64,000 nt of DNA, from assembly GCA_015680685.1 (NCBI GenBank), contig MNCI01016482.1, positions 356,959 to 420,958 of the forward strand, given 5' to 3'. Below are positions 11,101 through 22,042 of this stretch, piece by piece. The DNA comes from Gnetum montanum. Its lineage: Eukaryota > Streptophyta > Gnetopsida > Gnetales > Gnetaceae. The stretch's first letter is position 1. The number at the start of each line of letters is the position of its first letter. Below the pieces are notes generated by a model that searched no databases, was not told the DNA's origin, and saw only the letters and a list, made by a program, of their open reading frames with translations. The translations under genes were made by a program, and so were the position numbers.

Positions 11101-14100
11101 GTGGGATTACCATCTTAACCCTCTTATCATTTGCAACATCTTCAATATTCTCATACTCCCCTCTACCATATATCACCACAAAAAACACAAAAATGATCAA
11201 CACCACAACATTAAAGGAAGAATTTCACTTGTGCTATAAACATACACATAAATGATAGTGCTAATAGATCTCAACAATAGTCTCAAAAATGTCCTTTATT
11301 TAGGATAGTTGCCACACATGAGCACAAAACTTGTATCCCTACTGGCTCATCAAAACTAGCATAAGGCCAACTTGGTGCAACACACTTCCCCACTAAAATA
11401 ATGTCTCTCAATCCTATGTAAGAGCCAACACCCATTACCAGTATAGTACAAAACATAATAGATGAACCTATCATTGTGGAGAGACACGTAATTCCATGCA
11501 TTACTTCTAAAAAGGAAGGATTCAGTTGTGAATTGACCTTCTAGAACATCAACATAGTCATTACACCAATCCACAAGAAGTGTGAAAAACAAGTGTGTGC
11601 ATAAGAGAGAGCAAGGGTCACTAAACCAAAAGACATTCAATGAACAACAAATGAGAACTTTCAGTTGTCCAAAATTGAATGAAACAATTTGAACCACTTA
11701 TTAATTCCCATTCTAAGAAAATGACCCCAACTAAGAACTTACAAATGGAAATACTAAAGCACAATCATACATCAACAAAAAGATGAACTAAGGACTTAGA
11801 TGATAGAAATTTAATTACCATAATAATTATATGGGATGATAATAGAAAACTAAATCACTAAGAATGGTAAGTGTGAAACCTCAAGTGTATGATCTAGGGG
11901 AACTAGGATGCATTTTTTGAACACTTGCCCATGAGTTCAGTCTTGGGGGAGATGCCTTATCTTGATTCAAGAATTATGTCTTAAAATTATTTCTAATTTC
12001 TAAATTCTTGATATACCTTTTCACATTTCTTAATACATTTTTTCATTCTTTTATACTTTTCAAATTCTTAATAATTTCATAATTCTTTAAATTTTTTTTA
12101 TTATTTGATGATTTTTCAATCTTTTCATCTTTTTTGATTTTTACTATCTTTTTTCATAATTTTTTTTTCATTTTCTTTGTAAATATTTTTGATTACTAAT
12201 AAAACACACCAAGAATAAGGCAAGATGTAGTCCAATAAGGTGAAGATTTCTCTATATTATCAATCATAAGGGGTTGATTATCTATACAATGAGACCACAC
12301 CATTCATCTACCCCTTCCATTAATAAGAGGTGCTTACCATGGCTATAATGATATCCTTTCCTTCATAAAACTAAGAAGAAACCTATGATCATTATGCTTG
12401 GATAACAGAGTGAAGAACCAAGTGAGAATGTAAAGGGTGTGACATCAAGGGGATTTGTGGATTCTTTTGAATTACTTCTGTGAGTTCTATCTTATTGTTT
12501 AGGTTGTATTATATTCTTGTAGATTTAGTGAAAAATGTAAGTAAGAGTACAATAAGTGTTGCATTACCATGTCACTAGAAAGACATGTTACCCATGCCTG
12601 AATGTAGTCTTCTAGTAAGGTTGACATAGTTAAAATAAATAAATGCACAAGAATAAATTTCTAGGGATCTACTGGAAAGAGATGTTACCCATGCCTGAAT
12701 GTAGGTGGCTTCTTAGAAAGCTAAAAAATAAAAAGTTTAATGAATAAACTTCTCCCTTGGATAATACACCAAGTGATGATACTCCTTGCAACAGTGGTAG
12801 TCTTACTGTTGTATATTCTAGAGGTGAAACAATGTGATGTCAATAGAATATGATCTAGACTTGGTTTGAATCTTGGAAATAAGGGCTAATGATAACACAC
12901 AAGGATTCATTCTACCTATGATAAGATACCTCACATCCCAAGTTCAATAATTCATTCTACAGTTCATCCCACCTCACTATATATTTAGTCATAAGGTGAT
13001 ACTAACATAGTGCTATTTTCTCAACCTAGTAATACTAACATGTGTGTTTTGCTAAACATGTCTTACATTCAACTCCTGGAGTGCCTAAGGACACTTTTAG
13101 GTGTGGTTATACAAGGGAACTAAGGGCTAGAGCGTACTTTGGGGAGGACCCACTTGTATAAATCTTGTATTTCATACTTGCCAAGTAATTCTACATTATA
13201 TTATGCCTTCTAAAAGATCTAATAAACTTCCATATCATCTAATAATTTGTCTGTGCATCAGAAATTCATTACCCATTTCTTATTCATATAATACACTTTT
13301 ATTACTTGATATTCTTTATTCATGAACTTTGAAAGCTAAATCTTTGAAAACTATGCATCATTCATGGCCTATGATCCTTTAGGTAAGCTTTGCATCTTCT
13401 AGACATTCCAATTAACTCATTTTTCCCTAAAAAATTTGATATTTTTAATGATGATGTCATAACTACAATGTTGTAGGTACCTACGATCTCATATCTACGA
13501 TGTCACACATATAAAAATAGTATATATATGTGTGGGAGTTAGTGAAATGTTTTACAGTTCATTTTGTAGCAAGAGACATTTTTGTAGTTTTTCATTAGCC
13601 CTCTTACACACTAGCTTCCAAAGGCCATCACTTTGCCCTCATAGCTCTGATTTTCAAAATTCTTAAATCCTATTGATCTCAAAGTGCTCAACATAGTTTT
13701 TGGGGGGAGGGGGTGCATTTCATGATATAAGCAAAAATTTAAAATTTTGAGCAAAAAATTCTTAATGTTGGAAGATATTATAAAGGGTAAGTACAAAGAA
13801 ATAATAAGAATCTTAACATTAATCGATCAAACTAAGTCTAGAAAGATCTAGATCATACTCCTAATAGACCATACCAATTATTTTATGTGATAATAAGCAA
13901 GCAAACGATAAGAAGGTCATAAGTAACTAAATAATATAAGATCTAAAGAGATCTTTTTTTACAAATTTTTCTAACTCTGCAATCATAAGGTGATAAGAAA
14001 TTGATCTAACTAAGAGTATGAAAAGGTTTATGAATATTTAAGAATTGATAAAAACATTTTGGTAATCCTAAGCTCTTGATTGATTGTAGATGGTCCCAAT

Positions 14101-14584
14101 GAGGATACCAGAAAGAGGACCTTCATAACTTGAAAGCTATAAAGATGCAACTCCAAGTGTCTCCATTATGGCTCACACTAACCAACAGAAGAGAATGGTA
14201 CTTAGGAGAAACATACCAATTCTAGAGAAATAAAGAGGCTAATGCAACATTTAAATTAAAGGAGTCTCTATGCCATACTCAGTAGAGAGGATATATGGGA
14301 AAAGAAGACAAGGACAAAAGAGGGGAAACTTTTTAAAAGCTAGATGATAGAGGAAAGAAGCTAATGGAAGAGCTACTACTGCCTAGAATATGAACTGTGT
14401 TAAGCTACAAATTTTCTTTTTGTTTTTTCATGTAATTATGTCATTTTTGTACACCCCATTGTGGCACTAAGAGTTAGTTAGTAATTAGAGTTAGTCAATA
14501 ATCTTGTATCTTTTTAATTTTGTAAAGAAAGCTTAGTCCTATCCTGTTAAATCAAGAACAAGTTTTTAGTTAGTTTATGGTTTA
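11101..14584 (+). other. Element A 3' internal region without pol
   Basis: No RT, RNase H or integrase motif is visible. 11200-11520 resembles 45440-45740 of element C, which suggests a shared gag extension. A CTTGGGGGAGAT purine tract occurs near 11945, a T-rich stretch at 12000-12190, two copies of GTTACCCATGCCTGAATGTA near 12590 and 12675, and the conserved block GGGGAGGACCCA at 13141-13152. Near 14160-14230 the translation REWYLGETYQF matches the extra reading frame of element D at 63320-63560. The region ends at the decayed purine tract before 14585. Confidence 0.6.
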
Positions 14585-15517
14585 TGATAAATCATCAATT
14601 GGCTCAGATATTGTACATGCTATGTTGCATCTATTTGATAAAGTCATATTTTTTTTGACCAGTGATATCGTATCTATGATGTCGTTTATTCAATATTGTA
14701 GCACAAGTTATGTCATTGTAAATCTAATATCATGGGATGTGTGTAGCTTATAAATACAACACTTGAGTGCATGGATTTAGAGAAATTTCATTTCATCCTT
14801 AGGTAGACTTTTGCATTTTTTTTTCATAGTTTTAGCAATAGAGTGAATGCCCATAGTGTGGTGTTGAGCAATTGTATAGAATCTTTATTTGAGTGAACTA
14901 TACTTGGGTATAGTTCATATCCAAATATAAAGATCAAGATCTCTTTTCATCATTACAACATCCACTTAGTTTTACTATTTTTTAGCATAGTTTTTATTAT
15001 TTTCTTAGTTCAATTATTTACATTTCCCTGTACTTTACTTTCTTGTTCATTAGTATACAGGAATTAGTATGAATGGTTTCAAGCGTTTAAGTGTAATCTT
15101 TTGGTAATTCCAGTAGTGTTATTGCTTAGTTCTATTAGTAGCATAATGCTTGGTAACCCAATAATGATTACATGAGCCCAAGATGTGTACAGTAAGCCAG
15201 GACTAGATGCTCATCACTCTAGGTTAGAGTGGATTTACATTACTATCATTACTTAGATTTAGATTTTTATTCTCAACTTCCATTATGTTCGTCGTTAGGA
15301 ATAATCAGGGACTAACAACATTAATTATCATATGCCTCACTTTGGACTAAACCATATGTGACAAAGCTACCACTAGTCCAAGTGGGAAGACAATGTCCTA
15401 TGATCAATTCTTAACAATCTACATGCCACAACTAGTCCCATCCATAGAAGTTGACCAGATTGTGCATGAACGCTTGTGATTCATATGGTTAGGCATAGTG
15501 TTACTTGCTGATCATCA
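14585..15517 (+). repeat. Element A 3' LTR
   Basis: It starts TGATAAATCATC and ends GATCATCA. It is exactly as long as the 5' LTR and homologous throughout, with many transitions between the two, so the insertion is old. Confidence 0.9.
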
Positions 15518-15534
15518 TAATTCTTGGTTTTTTT

Positions 15535-16190
15535 TAAATTTTATGTGTAAAATATTGGTTAAATAAAAATGTACTTATAATTAATTACACATTTAAGTTT
15601 TTTTAACTCATTTTTTCAAGGATGACTTAGAAAATACCTATACCTACTAGCAATATAAATATAGAATATGGAAATTTCTTAGTTACATCCTTATGAGACC
15701 ATAATGGATTTATAAGATAATTTTTTATTATAAGGCTTTGATATGGTCATGATGGGCCTTAAATATTTCATTAAGAAAATGACCTAGAATTGATACCTCC
15801 AGCTCAATCAAATATGACAAAGTTGTTGCCTAAATACTATATTTCAGACTAAGATCATCAAAGAAAAGATAATTCAAAAAGATATGTTCTTCATCTTCCA
15901 CTACATATATGTAAAATTTGTAGACTTGTTGCTCTCTTTGAAGATTAATGCATCTCCTTGTTTAAATCAATAGATAGTGAGTTCTCACACAAGCATGTCT
16001 AATTGCCATGTTACTTTATTTAGAAATAGTAGTAGATAAATAAGTAGGTATTTTTGTTAAATAAAATTACTTTTATTCACATATCTATTCTCACATGTTC
16101 TTCAATATCCTATCTCTGATCCTTATTTTTAGATCTTTAAAGCTTAAATTTAAATCTCAATCTTTAATATTTTATTTTTAAAGTTACTTT
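15535..16190 (-). mobile_element. LINE 3' fragment, left arm of an inverted repeat
   Basis: This segment is an imperfect reverse complement of about 17165-17850. For example, the block around TTGTTGCCTAAATACTATAT near 15825 pairs with the complement near 17550. On the minus strand it represents the 3' part of the same LINE as the right-hand copy. It starts only 18 bp after LTR A, so it probably abuts or followed that insertion. Confidence 0.7.
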
Positions 16191-16199
16191 TTTCATCAA

Positions 16200-17850
16200 T
16201 GAACCATCTTTCTCTTATGTTATCTTATAAACTTCTTTAAATAGGTAGACACCAGGCCTAGCAAGCATCTTTATTGATCTTTCCAAAGATTATGATTTTA
16301 TTATTTGGTATAAATTATGGAGGCAATTGTAGGATATTAATGTTCCTAGAGAACTTCTATCTACCATTCAAAAGTTATATAGGTTAGTACGAATTATTTC
16401 CTTGAATAATAACACACATGAAAAAATTATTCTAAATAGCAATATTGGGCTAAGGTAAGGATGTCTACTTTCACCACTTTATTATGCATCTTCATTAAAA
16501 AATTAGAATAATGAATAACATGTGTTGCATTGGATTCTATTATAGTTCAAAAGTTTCCTATGAATATTTTAATGTTTGCTGATGATGCAGTTCTTATAGT
16601 AAAAAATGAAGTTTAAGCTTCAAATTTTAGATGATATTTATATTGTCTCATAGATGAAAGTCAATGTTTATAAAACCAAAATGATGCTGTATGGTAAAAG
16701 AACTTTTGCAAATGATGTTTATATTAGATTAGAGAAAATTGAAATTGTCTCCTCATATAAGTATTTAGACACCTTACTTTCAAATAGATATTCTTAGCAA
16801 TATTGCATTATATTTAGTTTGTAGTAAATATGCAAAAGAATAGATTTGGGCATGGGAAGTTCACAAGAAAATGTATAATCAACTTGTTCAATTAGTTTTG
16901 TTATACAATTATAAAATTTAGGATCCAATTTACCTACATCACAATGAAAATGTTTGGAATATGTGACAAAATAATTTTTATTACAAAAAATTCAAGTAAA
17001 GGCTCAAAATCTGTATGATATTTTATTAGGAAAGTAAATATCCTACTTATAGAAATTATAGCTGTTCAAAAATATCTATAGTTTTATAAAAAGATCCATG
17101 CAAGTCTTAGCATCCACCTATCCATAGAAGTTTATAAGGTCATTCAAGAAAAAGGAAGGTTCAATGATGGTAAAAAACAACTTTAGAAATGGAATATTGA
17201 AGATCAAGATTTAAATTTAAGCTTTAAAGATCTAAAAATAAGGAACAGAAAAAAGGCATTAAAGCACATGTGAGAACAACCATATGGCAAAGTCCAATTT
17301 TATGACTCAAGGAAGATGCTTAATAAAAATACCTACTTATGTATTTGTAGGTATTTCCAAACAAAGTAATGTTACAATCACATGTGCTTTTTGAGGATCT
17401 CATAATCTCTTAGTTCAAATAGGAAGATGGATTAATTTTCAAAGATAATTATGCATCTTTAGATTTTGTATACATGTAGTAGTAGAAGATGAAGAGTATA
17501 TCTTTATGAATTATCCTTTCTTTAATCCTTTTAGACTTAAATATAGTATTTAGGCAACAACTTTGCCACATTTGTTTAAACTAGAGTTGTCAATTTTGGG
17601 TTGTTTTTTTTATGGTGTTCAAGATCCATCATGACTATATCAAAGCTTTATAATAAAATATTTTTTGTCCTATAGAGCCTTTGTGATCTCACAAGGATGT
17701 AATTAAGCATTTCCATATTCCATATTTATATTACTAGTAGGCATTGGCATTTTCTAAATCATCATTGGAAAAATAAGTGAAAAGAAATTAATGATGTAAT
17801 TAATTATAAGTAAATTTTCATTTTACCAATATTTTACATGTAAAGTAAAA
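16200..17850 (+). pseudogene. Non-LTR (LINE) reverse transcriptase remnant
   Basis: Plus-strand translation shows ASIFIDLSKDYDFIIWYKLW, then VPRELLSTIQKLYR, a GCLLSPLL stretch and MNILMFADDAVLIVKN. These are the ordered motifs of a LINE-type RT: the fingers FDxVxHxxLW-like block, the QGCPLSPLLF-like block and the FADD catalytic box. Reading frames are broken by many stops. The 3' portion (17165-17850) is repeated in inverted orientation at 15535-16190. The 5' endonuclease domain was not seen, so the copy is probably 5'-truncated. Confidence 0.75.
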
Positions 17851-17999
17851 GAATCCAAGTAATACAAAAGTTTATTTCTTTTTCTATTTTTAGCCACTAC
17901 AAGGCTTATTAAACTTAAGATCAATCTTGATTTACCAAATGTCATTTAAAAATTATAGACAAATAATTTTTCAACTAAAACATGAACAACTTAAAAAAA

Positions 18000-18785
18000 A
18001 AACAAAGAATTACCTTAGTTATGAAAGTCTTGGTATGTAAAAACAAGGTCACATGTTTGATTTTGTTAAGTAACATTGAGTTGAATAGTCCAACAAATTC
18101 ATGGATGTAATTAAAAATTAGGTTTCATAATCTTGTTAATTATATAGTGATATAGGAGTAAGTTATTTCTTTTCAACAACATTATTCAACATTTCCATTA
18201 ATGAACTAGAATAGTGGATTAACTAGGTGCCTATGAATCATGCAATTTTATAGTAATATTGATGTAACACCACTATTAATTATCTATAAAATCTAATAAA
18301 TAACTAGTAGAAATGCTACAAAATCCCTAAGGATATAAATTTAACCTTGATTTAACAAAGTCTATAAATAAATTTTTAAGAAATAAAGGTTATTAATAGG
18401 AAGCATAAAGGAAATATAGCAATATGACATCTCAAATTTTCTTTCTACTAACATAAATAATTAAATAAAAATAATTAAAAAAATTGAAAATGAATGTAAC
18501 CATAAAAATGTAGATGTCAATAAAATAAAATATAAATTTAGTAAATGAAAAGTACATAAGAAGATGATCTTAACGACATCTATTTCAACTTAATCAAACT
18601 TATAGAGATAAAGTTATTTATGTTTGAAATTTATGAAATAAAGAAAGAAAATAACATTAAAATAATATTATCATATAATAAAATGGTATTATATTCCCTT
18701 GGAACATATAGTAATTATTTAAATTAAAAATGATCCGTATAATGTCTCAAATAAGATGGCATAGATAAAAATTTCATAATTAACA
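18000..18785 (-). repeat. Old dispersed repeat, copy 2 (inverted relative to 7120-8115)
   Basis: This is the reverse complement of 7120-8115 but lacks the SINE present in that copy. Its left end (18008-18085) reads as a tRNA-like segment with AAGGTCACATGTTTGATTTT. Together the two copies form a very large inverted repeat enclosing element A and the LINE fragments. Confidence 0.75.
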
Positions 18786-18794
18786 TAGTATATT

Positions 18795-18885
18795 ATGAGG
18801 TGTTAGCCTAGTGGTAACGGTATTAGCTTGGGAACCCCAGGGCATAGATTTGATTCTATTGGGTAGTGGTTGTAACCTAAAAATT
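18795..18885 (+). mobile_element. tRNA-like SINE head
   Basis: TAGCCTAGTGG at 18804-18814 fits the pol III A-box consensus exactly, and GATTTGATTC at 18847-18856 is a weak B box. The sequence resembles 7300-7360. It is not a functional tRNA gene: no full cloverleaf or anticodon arm could be folded with confidence. Confidence 0.5.
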
Positions 18886-18955
18886 TGCATAAATTTAATT
18901 ATTAAATTTAATTCATATGATTAATTCTTTATGATTGTTGAATTCATATCATTAG

Positions 18956-19783
18956 TGATGAGTTGTACGTTGGTCATGTCAATATGATCCAGTTGACAGG
19001 ATCTTGTTGATGTAGGATTTCCTATGTTGATGGGTACCCATTGGCATAGCATCCTATCTTACCTATAAATGTATGCACATCTACTACATTTATGGAATTA
19101 GTTCATTAGTAGCATAGCAGTTCTCTTGCAATTTTTTCTCTCTAGAGTTAGAATATTTTCTAAGTACTTGTAGTAGGAGTTGAGAAGTGTATAGATATTT
19201 ATTCAAGCATTGATGTACCTAAGCACCTCAGTGTGAACGACAATAAAGATGAACTTTCTTGAATACTTTGAAACACTTGGACTTAGCTTAATGTTTACTT
19301 GATGCATTTATTATTCATCAAATTTACTTTAATATTTTTAAGTGATTAATTCATAGTGAATAATTAACACACATAAGTACAACCACTTCAAGCATACATT
19401 AACACTTAGTAATCCTAGTAGCACCTAACCTTTGGTAACATAGTAGTGTTGCAACATGTTTAGGATTTGTATGGATGCTTATGTTAGGATTAGTGAAGTA
19501 TTAGTTAGTTATTACATTAATTAAACATTTAAATTGCTTTATTCTAAAAACTTAGGCGAATTAATGAAAAACATCAAAATGATAAAAATCATATGCCTCA
19601 GTTACAGTTAACCATATCTTTACACCTCATAAATGAAATTGAGAAGAAAACAATGACATTCGTTAGATTTACTACCTAGACCTAATGTACTTAGAGAGCT
19701 AAATTCTATAGAATTTACCTAGATCTCTTAGTGAATTCTAGTGATTCACATGATTGGGTGTATGGATTGCTTGCTACTCATCA
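18956..19783 (+). repeat. Element E 5' LTR (828 bp)
   Basis: It starts TGATGAGTTG and ends CTACTCATCA. TATAAATG lies at 19064-19071. U5 sequence resembles that of LTRs A, C and D, with blocks such as CATATGCCTCAGTTACAG near 19600. Confidence 0.8.
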
Positions 19784-19784
19784 T

Positions 19785-19802
19785 AGGTGCCAGGGGTGGG
19801 GA
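19785..19802 (+). other. Element E primer binding site, decayed
   Basis: AGGTGCCAGGGGTGGGGA follows the LTR by one base and keeps 12 of 18 positions of the tRNA-Asp complement, including the terminal GGGGA. Confidence 0.55.
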
Positions 19803-20039
19803 ATTTAGTCTGCTACATGTGATATCTAGGAAGATGGTAAAATTATATAATGATGTTGTAAGAAATCCAAATGAAAAATCATTAGAATAACTAAGTACAT
19901 CAAGCACACCCTAGTTTTTAAGAATTGATATAGCTTCTTCTTGTAGGGAAAATTCCCTACCACTGTTCAAGCATAATTCCAATAAGAGGTACAAGGGCTT
20001 GAAACTACCTATGCCCCAACAATGTAGAGTTTTCTACAT

Positions 20040-20795
20040 GCATTCAAATCCTTACACTCTAGATTTCACCTTTATCTTACACTAGGATGAATAGATATGG
20101 TGGAGAGACATGAAGGGTAACATCATGTTGCTGCCTGATTGTGCTGTTTCTATGATGCTACTCCATGATCTCACGAGATTGGGCATCGCAAGACCTGATG
20201 TTGAATATGTTATGTAGGATCATGACTACAAGGAGTATCATCCCATTGTAACACAATGTTAATGAGATTGGAAAATGAAAGCTTACTATGAGGCTTCAAA
20301 GAGAAAATAGTTCACAAACCCCTTGTTCTTGTTAGGCCAAAATAAAGGGGGAGATCCCTTTTTGGGAACTCATCAATACATTGATTCTCCTTCTTTCCTT
20401 GATGAGGAGTCCCTAAACCAACATCTACATTTTATTGTAGATAACCCTAGTTAGGGAAGAATGGGTCCCATAACTGTGAGGGCTACAAATAAGGGAGTCA
20501 AGGTAGGAATAATGATAAGCATCATGATCATGACAAACATGATGATTGTGGAGGTAGTAGAAACCACGTTGGTGATGGCTATCCTTCTTCTTTAGTTGCA
20601 TCATCATCATCCTCTTCCTCAAACTTCGACCAAAGCCATAGACAAGGTAGAGACCTTAATGGAGGTGACTAGTGGGATAAGGATGATCATAGGTCCTGCC
20701 AAAATAGTAAAGACATAGGGCATGTGCAATCAAGGAAGGTCCATCATCATCATAAATGAAGAGATGGTACAAGGCATCATAGACATCATGGTTAC
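20040..20795 (+). pseudogene. Element E gag, 5' half
   Basis: Translation shows LDFTFILH, then WWRDMKGNIMLLPDCAVSM and LTRLGIARPDVEYVM, matching the gag N-terminus of elements D and H. The frame is broken by stops (for example in DE*IWWRD). The sequence stops at 20795, where element T begins with its GTTAC target site. Confidence 0.75.
20791..20795. repeat. Target-site duplication of element T, left copy
   Basis: GTTAC directly precedes the LTR start TGAAACACC and is repeated at 37538-37542, directly after the LTR end AGTACA. Confidence 0.9.
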
Positions 20796-20937
20796 TGAAA
20801 CACCACAAAATTTCGAGCTTAGTACTTTTCCAATAGGAAGCAGGTTCCTGGGACTCACAGACGACCACGGCTACATCTAGTACCAAACATGGCAACTTCG
20901 GAGATCAGATGCTTAATTTTCATTAAGTATGCATTCT

Positions 20938-21310
20938 CAGCGTATACGCCCAAGTCTACATTCCCAGCATATACGCCCAACATTTGCAGCGTATACGCCT
21001 GACATTCTCAGCATATACGCCCAGCATGCACGACCAACGTACACTCCCCACAAGTATGTCCAGCGTGTACGACTGATGCATACGCCCAGCATGAAATCCT
21101 CAAAGACAACATGGAAGCAACACTGCAGAGCAAGACTTGGTACAAGGCAGCAATCATCCATCCACAGCATATATGCCCAACGTATATGCCCAGCACATCC
21201 AGCGTATACGCCCAGAGTCTATGCTCGCCTGATACAGCGTATATGCTCAGCGTATACGCCCAGAGTCTACGCTCGCCTGATACAGTGTATATGCTCAGCG
21301 TATACGCCCA
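20938..21310. repeat. Array of palindromic decamers GCGTATACGC in 5' LTR
   Basis: GCGTATACGC is its own reverse complement. At least five exact copies and many one-base variants (GCATATACGC, GTGTATATGC) lie here, mostly followed by CCA or CCGAC. The same array recurs in the 3' LTR (36460-36845), in the leader and in intron 1 and the 5' UTR region of the antisense gene. It explains the apparent YTP-rich peptides in all frames. Confidence 0.9.
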
Positions 21311-21368
21311 GGAAATGTAACATATTGTACACTTATAAATTTTACGTTTTTGCACCCGGTCAATGTGT

Positions 21369-21413
21369 CACGTGTCCCCCAACCCAAGTCTAACGTCAAA
21401 ACCTGTATAAAAG
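21369..21413 (+). promoter_or_regulatory. Element T LTR core promoter
   Basis: CACGTG (21369-21374) lies 32 bp before TATAAAAG (21406-21413). Both are conserved in the 3' LTR at 36905-36910 and 36942-36949. A G-box near the TATA box fits a plant pol II promoter. Confidence 0.7.
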
Positions 21414-21836
21414 CACAAATTTTTACGAGATCCAGGTTGGTTGGCAAAATTCTAGAGAAAACCAGAGAGAGCAGAGACACTAAGAACCAGAGTAGAAAAT
21501 TGTATACGCTGGACAACCTTGTATGCTAAGCATACAGCCTCTACGCTGCGCCTACAATGCGAACCAACCCGCAGTCATCCCTGCACCCGCTGGGGCTTTT
21601 CGTCCGCCTTGTGTCAATCCACAACTGTGTTAGACCGGTGCATTTGTACTCTCATTTTGAAATGCCATTATTACATTTTCTTCCTACAATCTGCTACAAT
21701 CTGCATTAATCATTGCATGTATTCTGTTTACGCTCTTTTATGTTTATGCTCCGTTCACATTAGTTACACTGTTTACGCCCAGTTTTACGCCTGTTACACC
21801 GTTTATGTATAACCCAACGTATTGCACTTCGGTGTA

Positions 21837-22042
21837 TACACTGCCTAGCATATACGCTGTACGATTTACGTCGTAGACTCTCTACGCTGACACTATACAC
21901 TGTGTACCTGTATGCTATATACGTTGTCGTTATATTCTGGTTGTTGAAGCGTATACACTGTACACTGCCAACGTAGGTTTACGCTACACTAACCACACTG
22001 ACTTCACATCTCTACATCGTGTTACATCCTCAACTTATCATT
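21837..22042 (+). other. Element T leader
   Basis: The sequence between the truncated LTR and gag is rich in TATACGC/TACACTG variants. No primer binding site complementary to a tRNA 3' end was recognised, which agrees with a deletion that removed the LTR end and primer site. Confidence 0.5.

Larger units (their letters stand above)
8207..15517 (+). mobile_element. Element A: non-autonomous gag-only Athila-like LTR retrotransposon
   Basis: Two LTRs of equal length (8207-9139 and 14585-15517, 933 bp each) flank an internal region. This holds a primer site, a gag pseudogene (about 9270-11100) and a long 3' region without any protease, RT or integrase signature. Both LTRs begin TGAT and end ATCA. 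The flanks (TATTG before, TAATT after) do not form a clean target duplication. The lack of pol suggests that proteins from a related element such as D moved it. Confidence 0.85.
20796..21836 (+). repeat. Element T 5' LTR, 3' end missing
   Basis: It starts TGAAACACC. It contains an array of GCGTATACGC-type palindromes (about 20938-21310), a G-box CACGTG at 21369-21374 and a TATA box at 21406-21413. It matches the 3' LTR until GGTGTA at 21836. The last 165 bp present in the 3' LTR (37373-37537) are absent, and no primer binding site could be found afterwards. Confidence 0.85.

Noticed and set aside
15535-17850. Single LINE insertion with 5' inversion (twin priming)
   Set aside because: The two arms contain the same LINE segment, while twin priming inverts a non-overlapping 5' part.
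18795-18885. Functional tRNA gene
   Set aside because: A and B boxes are present, but no complete cloverleaf could be built and the B box is degenerate; a SINE head fits better.
20938-21310. CRISPR-like array
   Set aside because: The repeat unit is only about 10 bp with irregular, self-similar spacers, there are no cas genes, and the DNA is eukaryotic.
20929-21393. Open frames with YTP/VYA-rich peptides over the LTR
   Set aside because: They are translations of the GCGTATACGC array in several frames on both strands, with no domain and no independent start signal.
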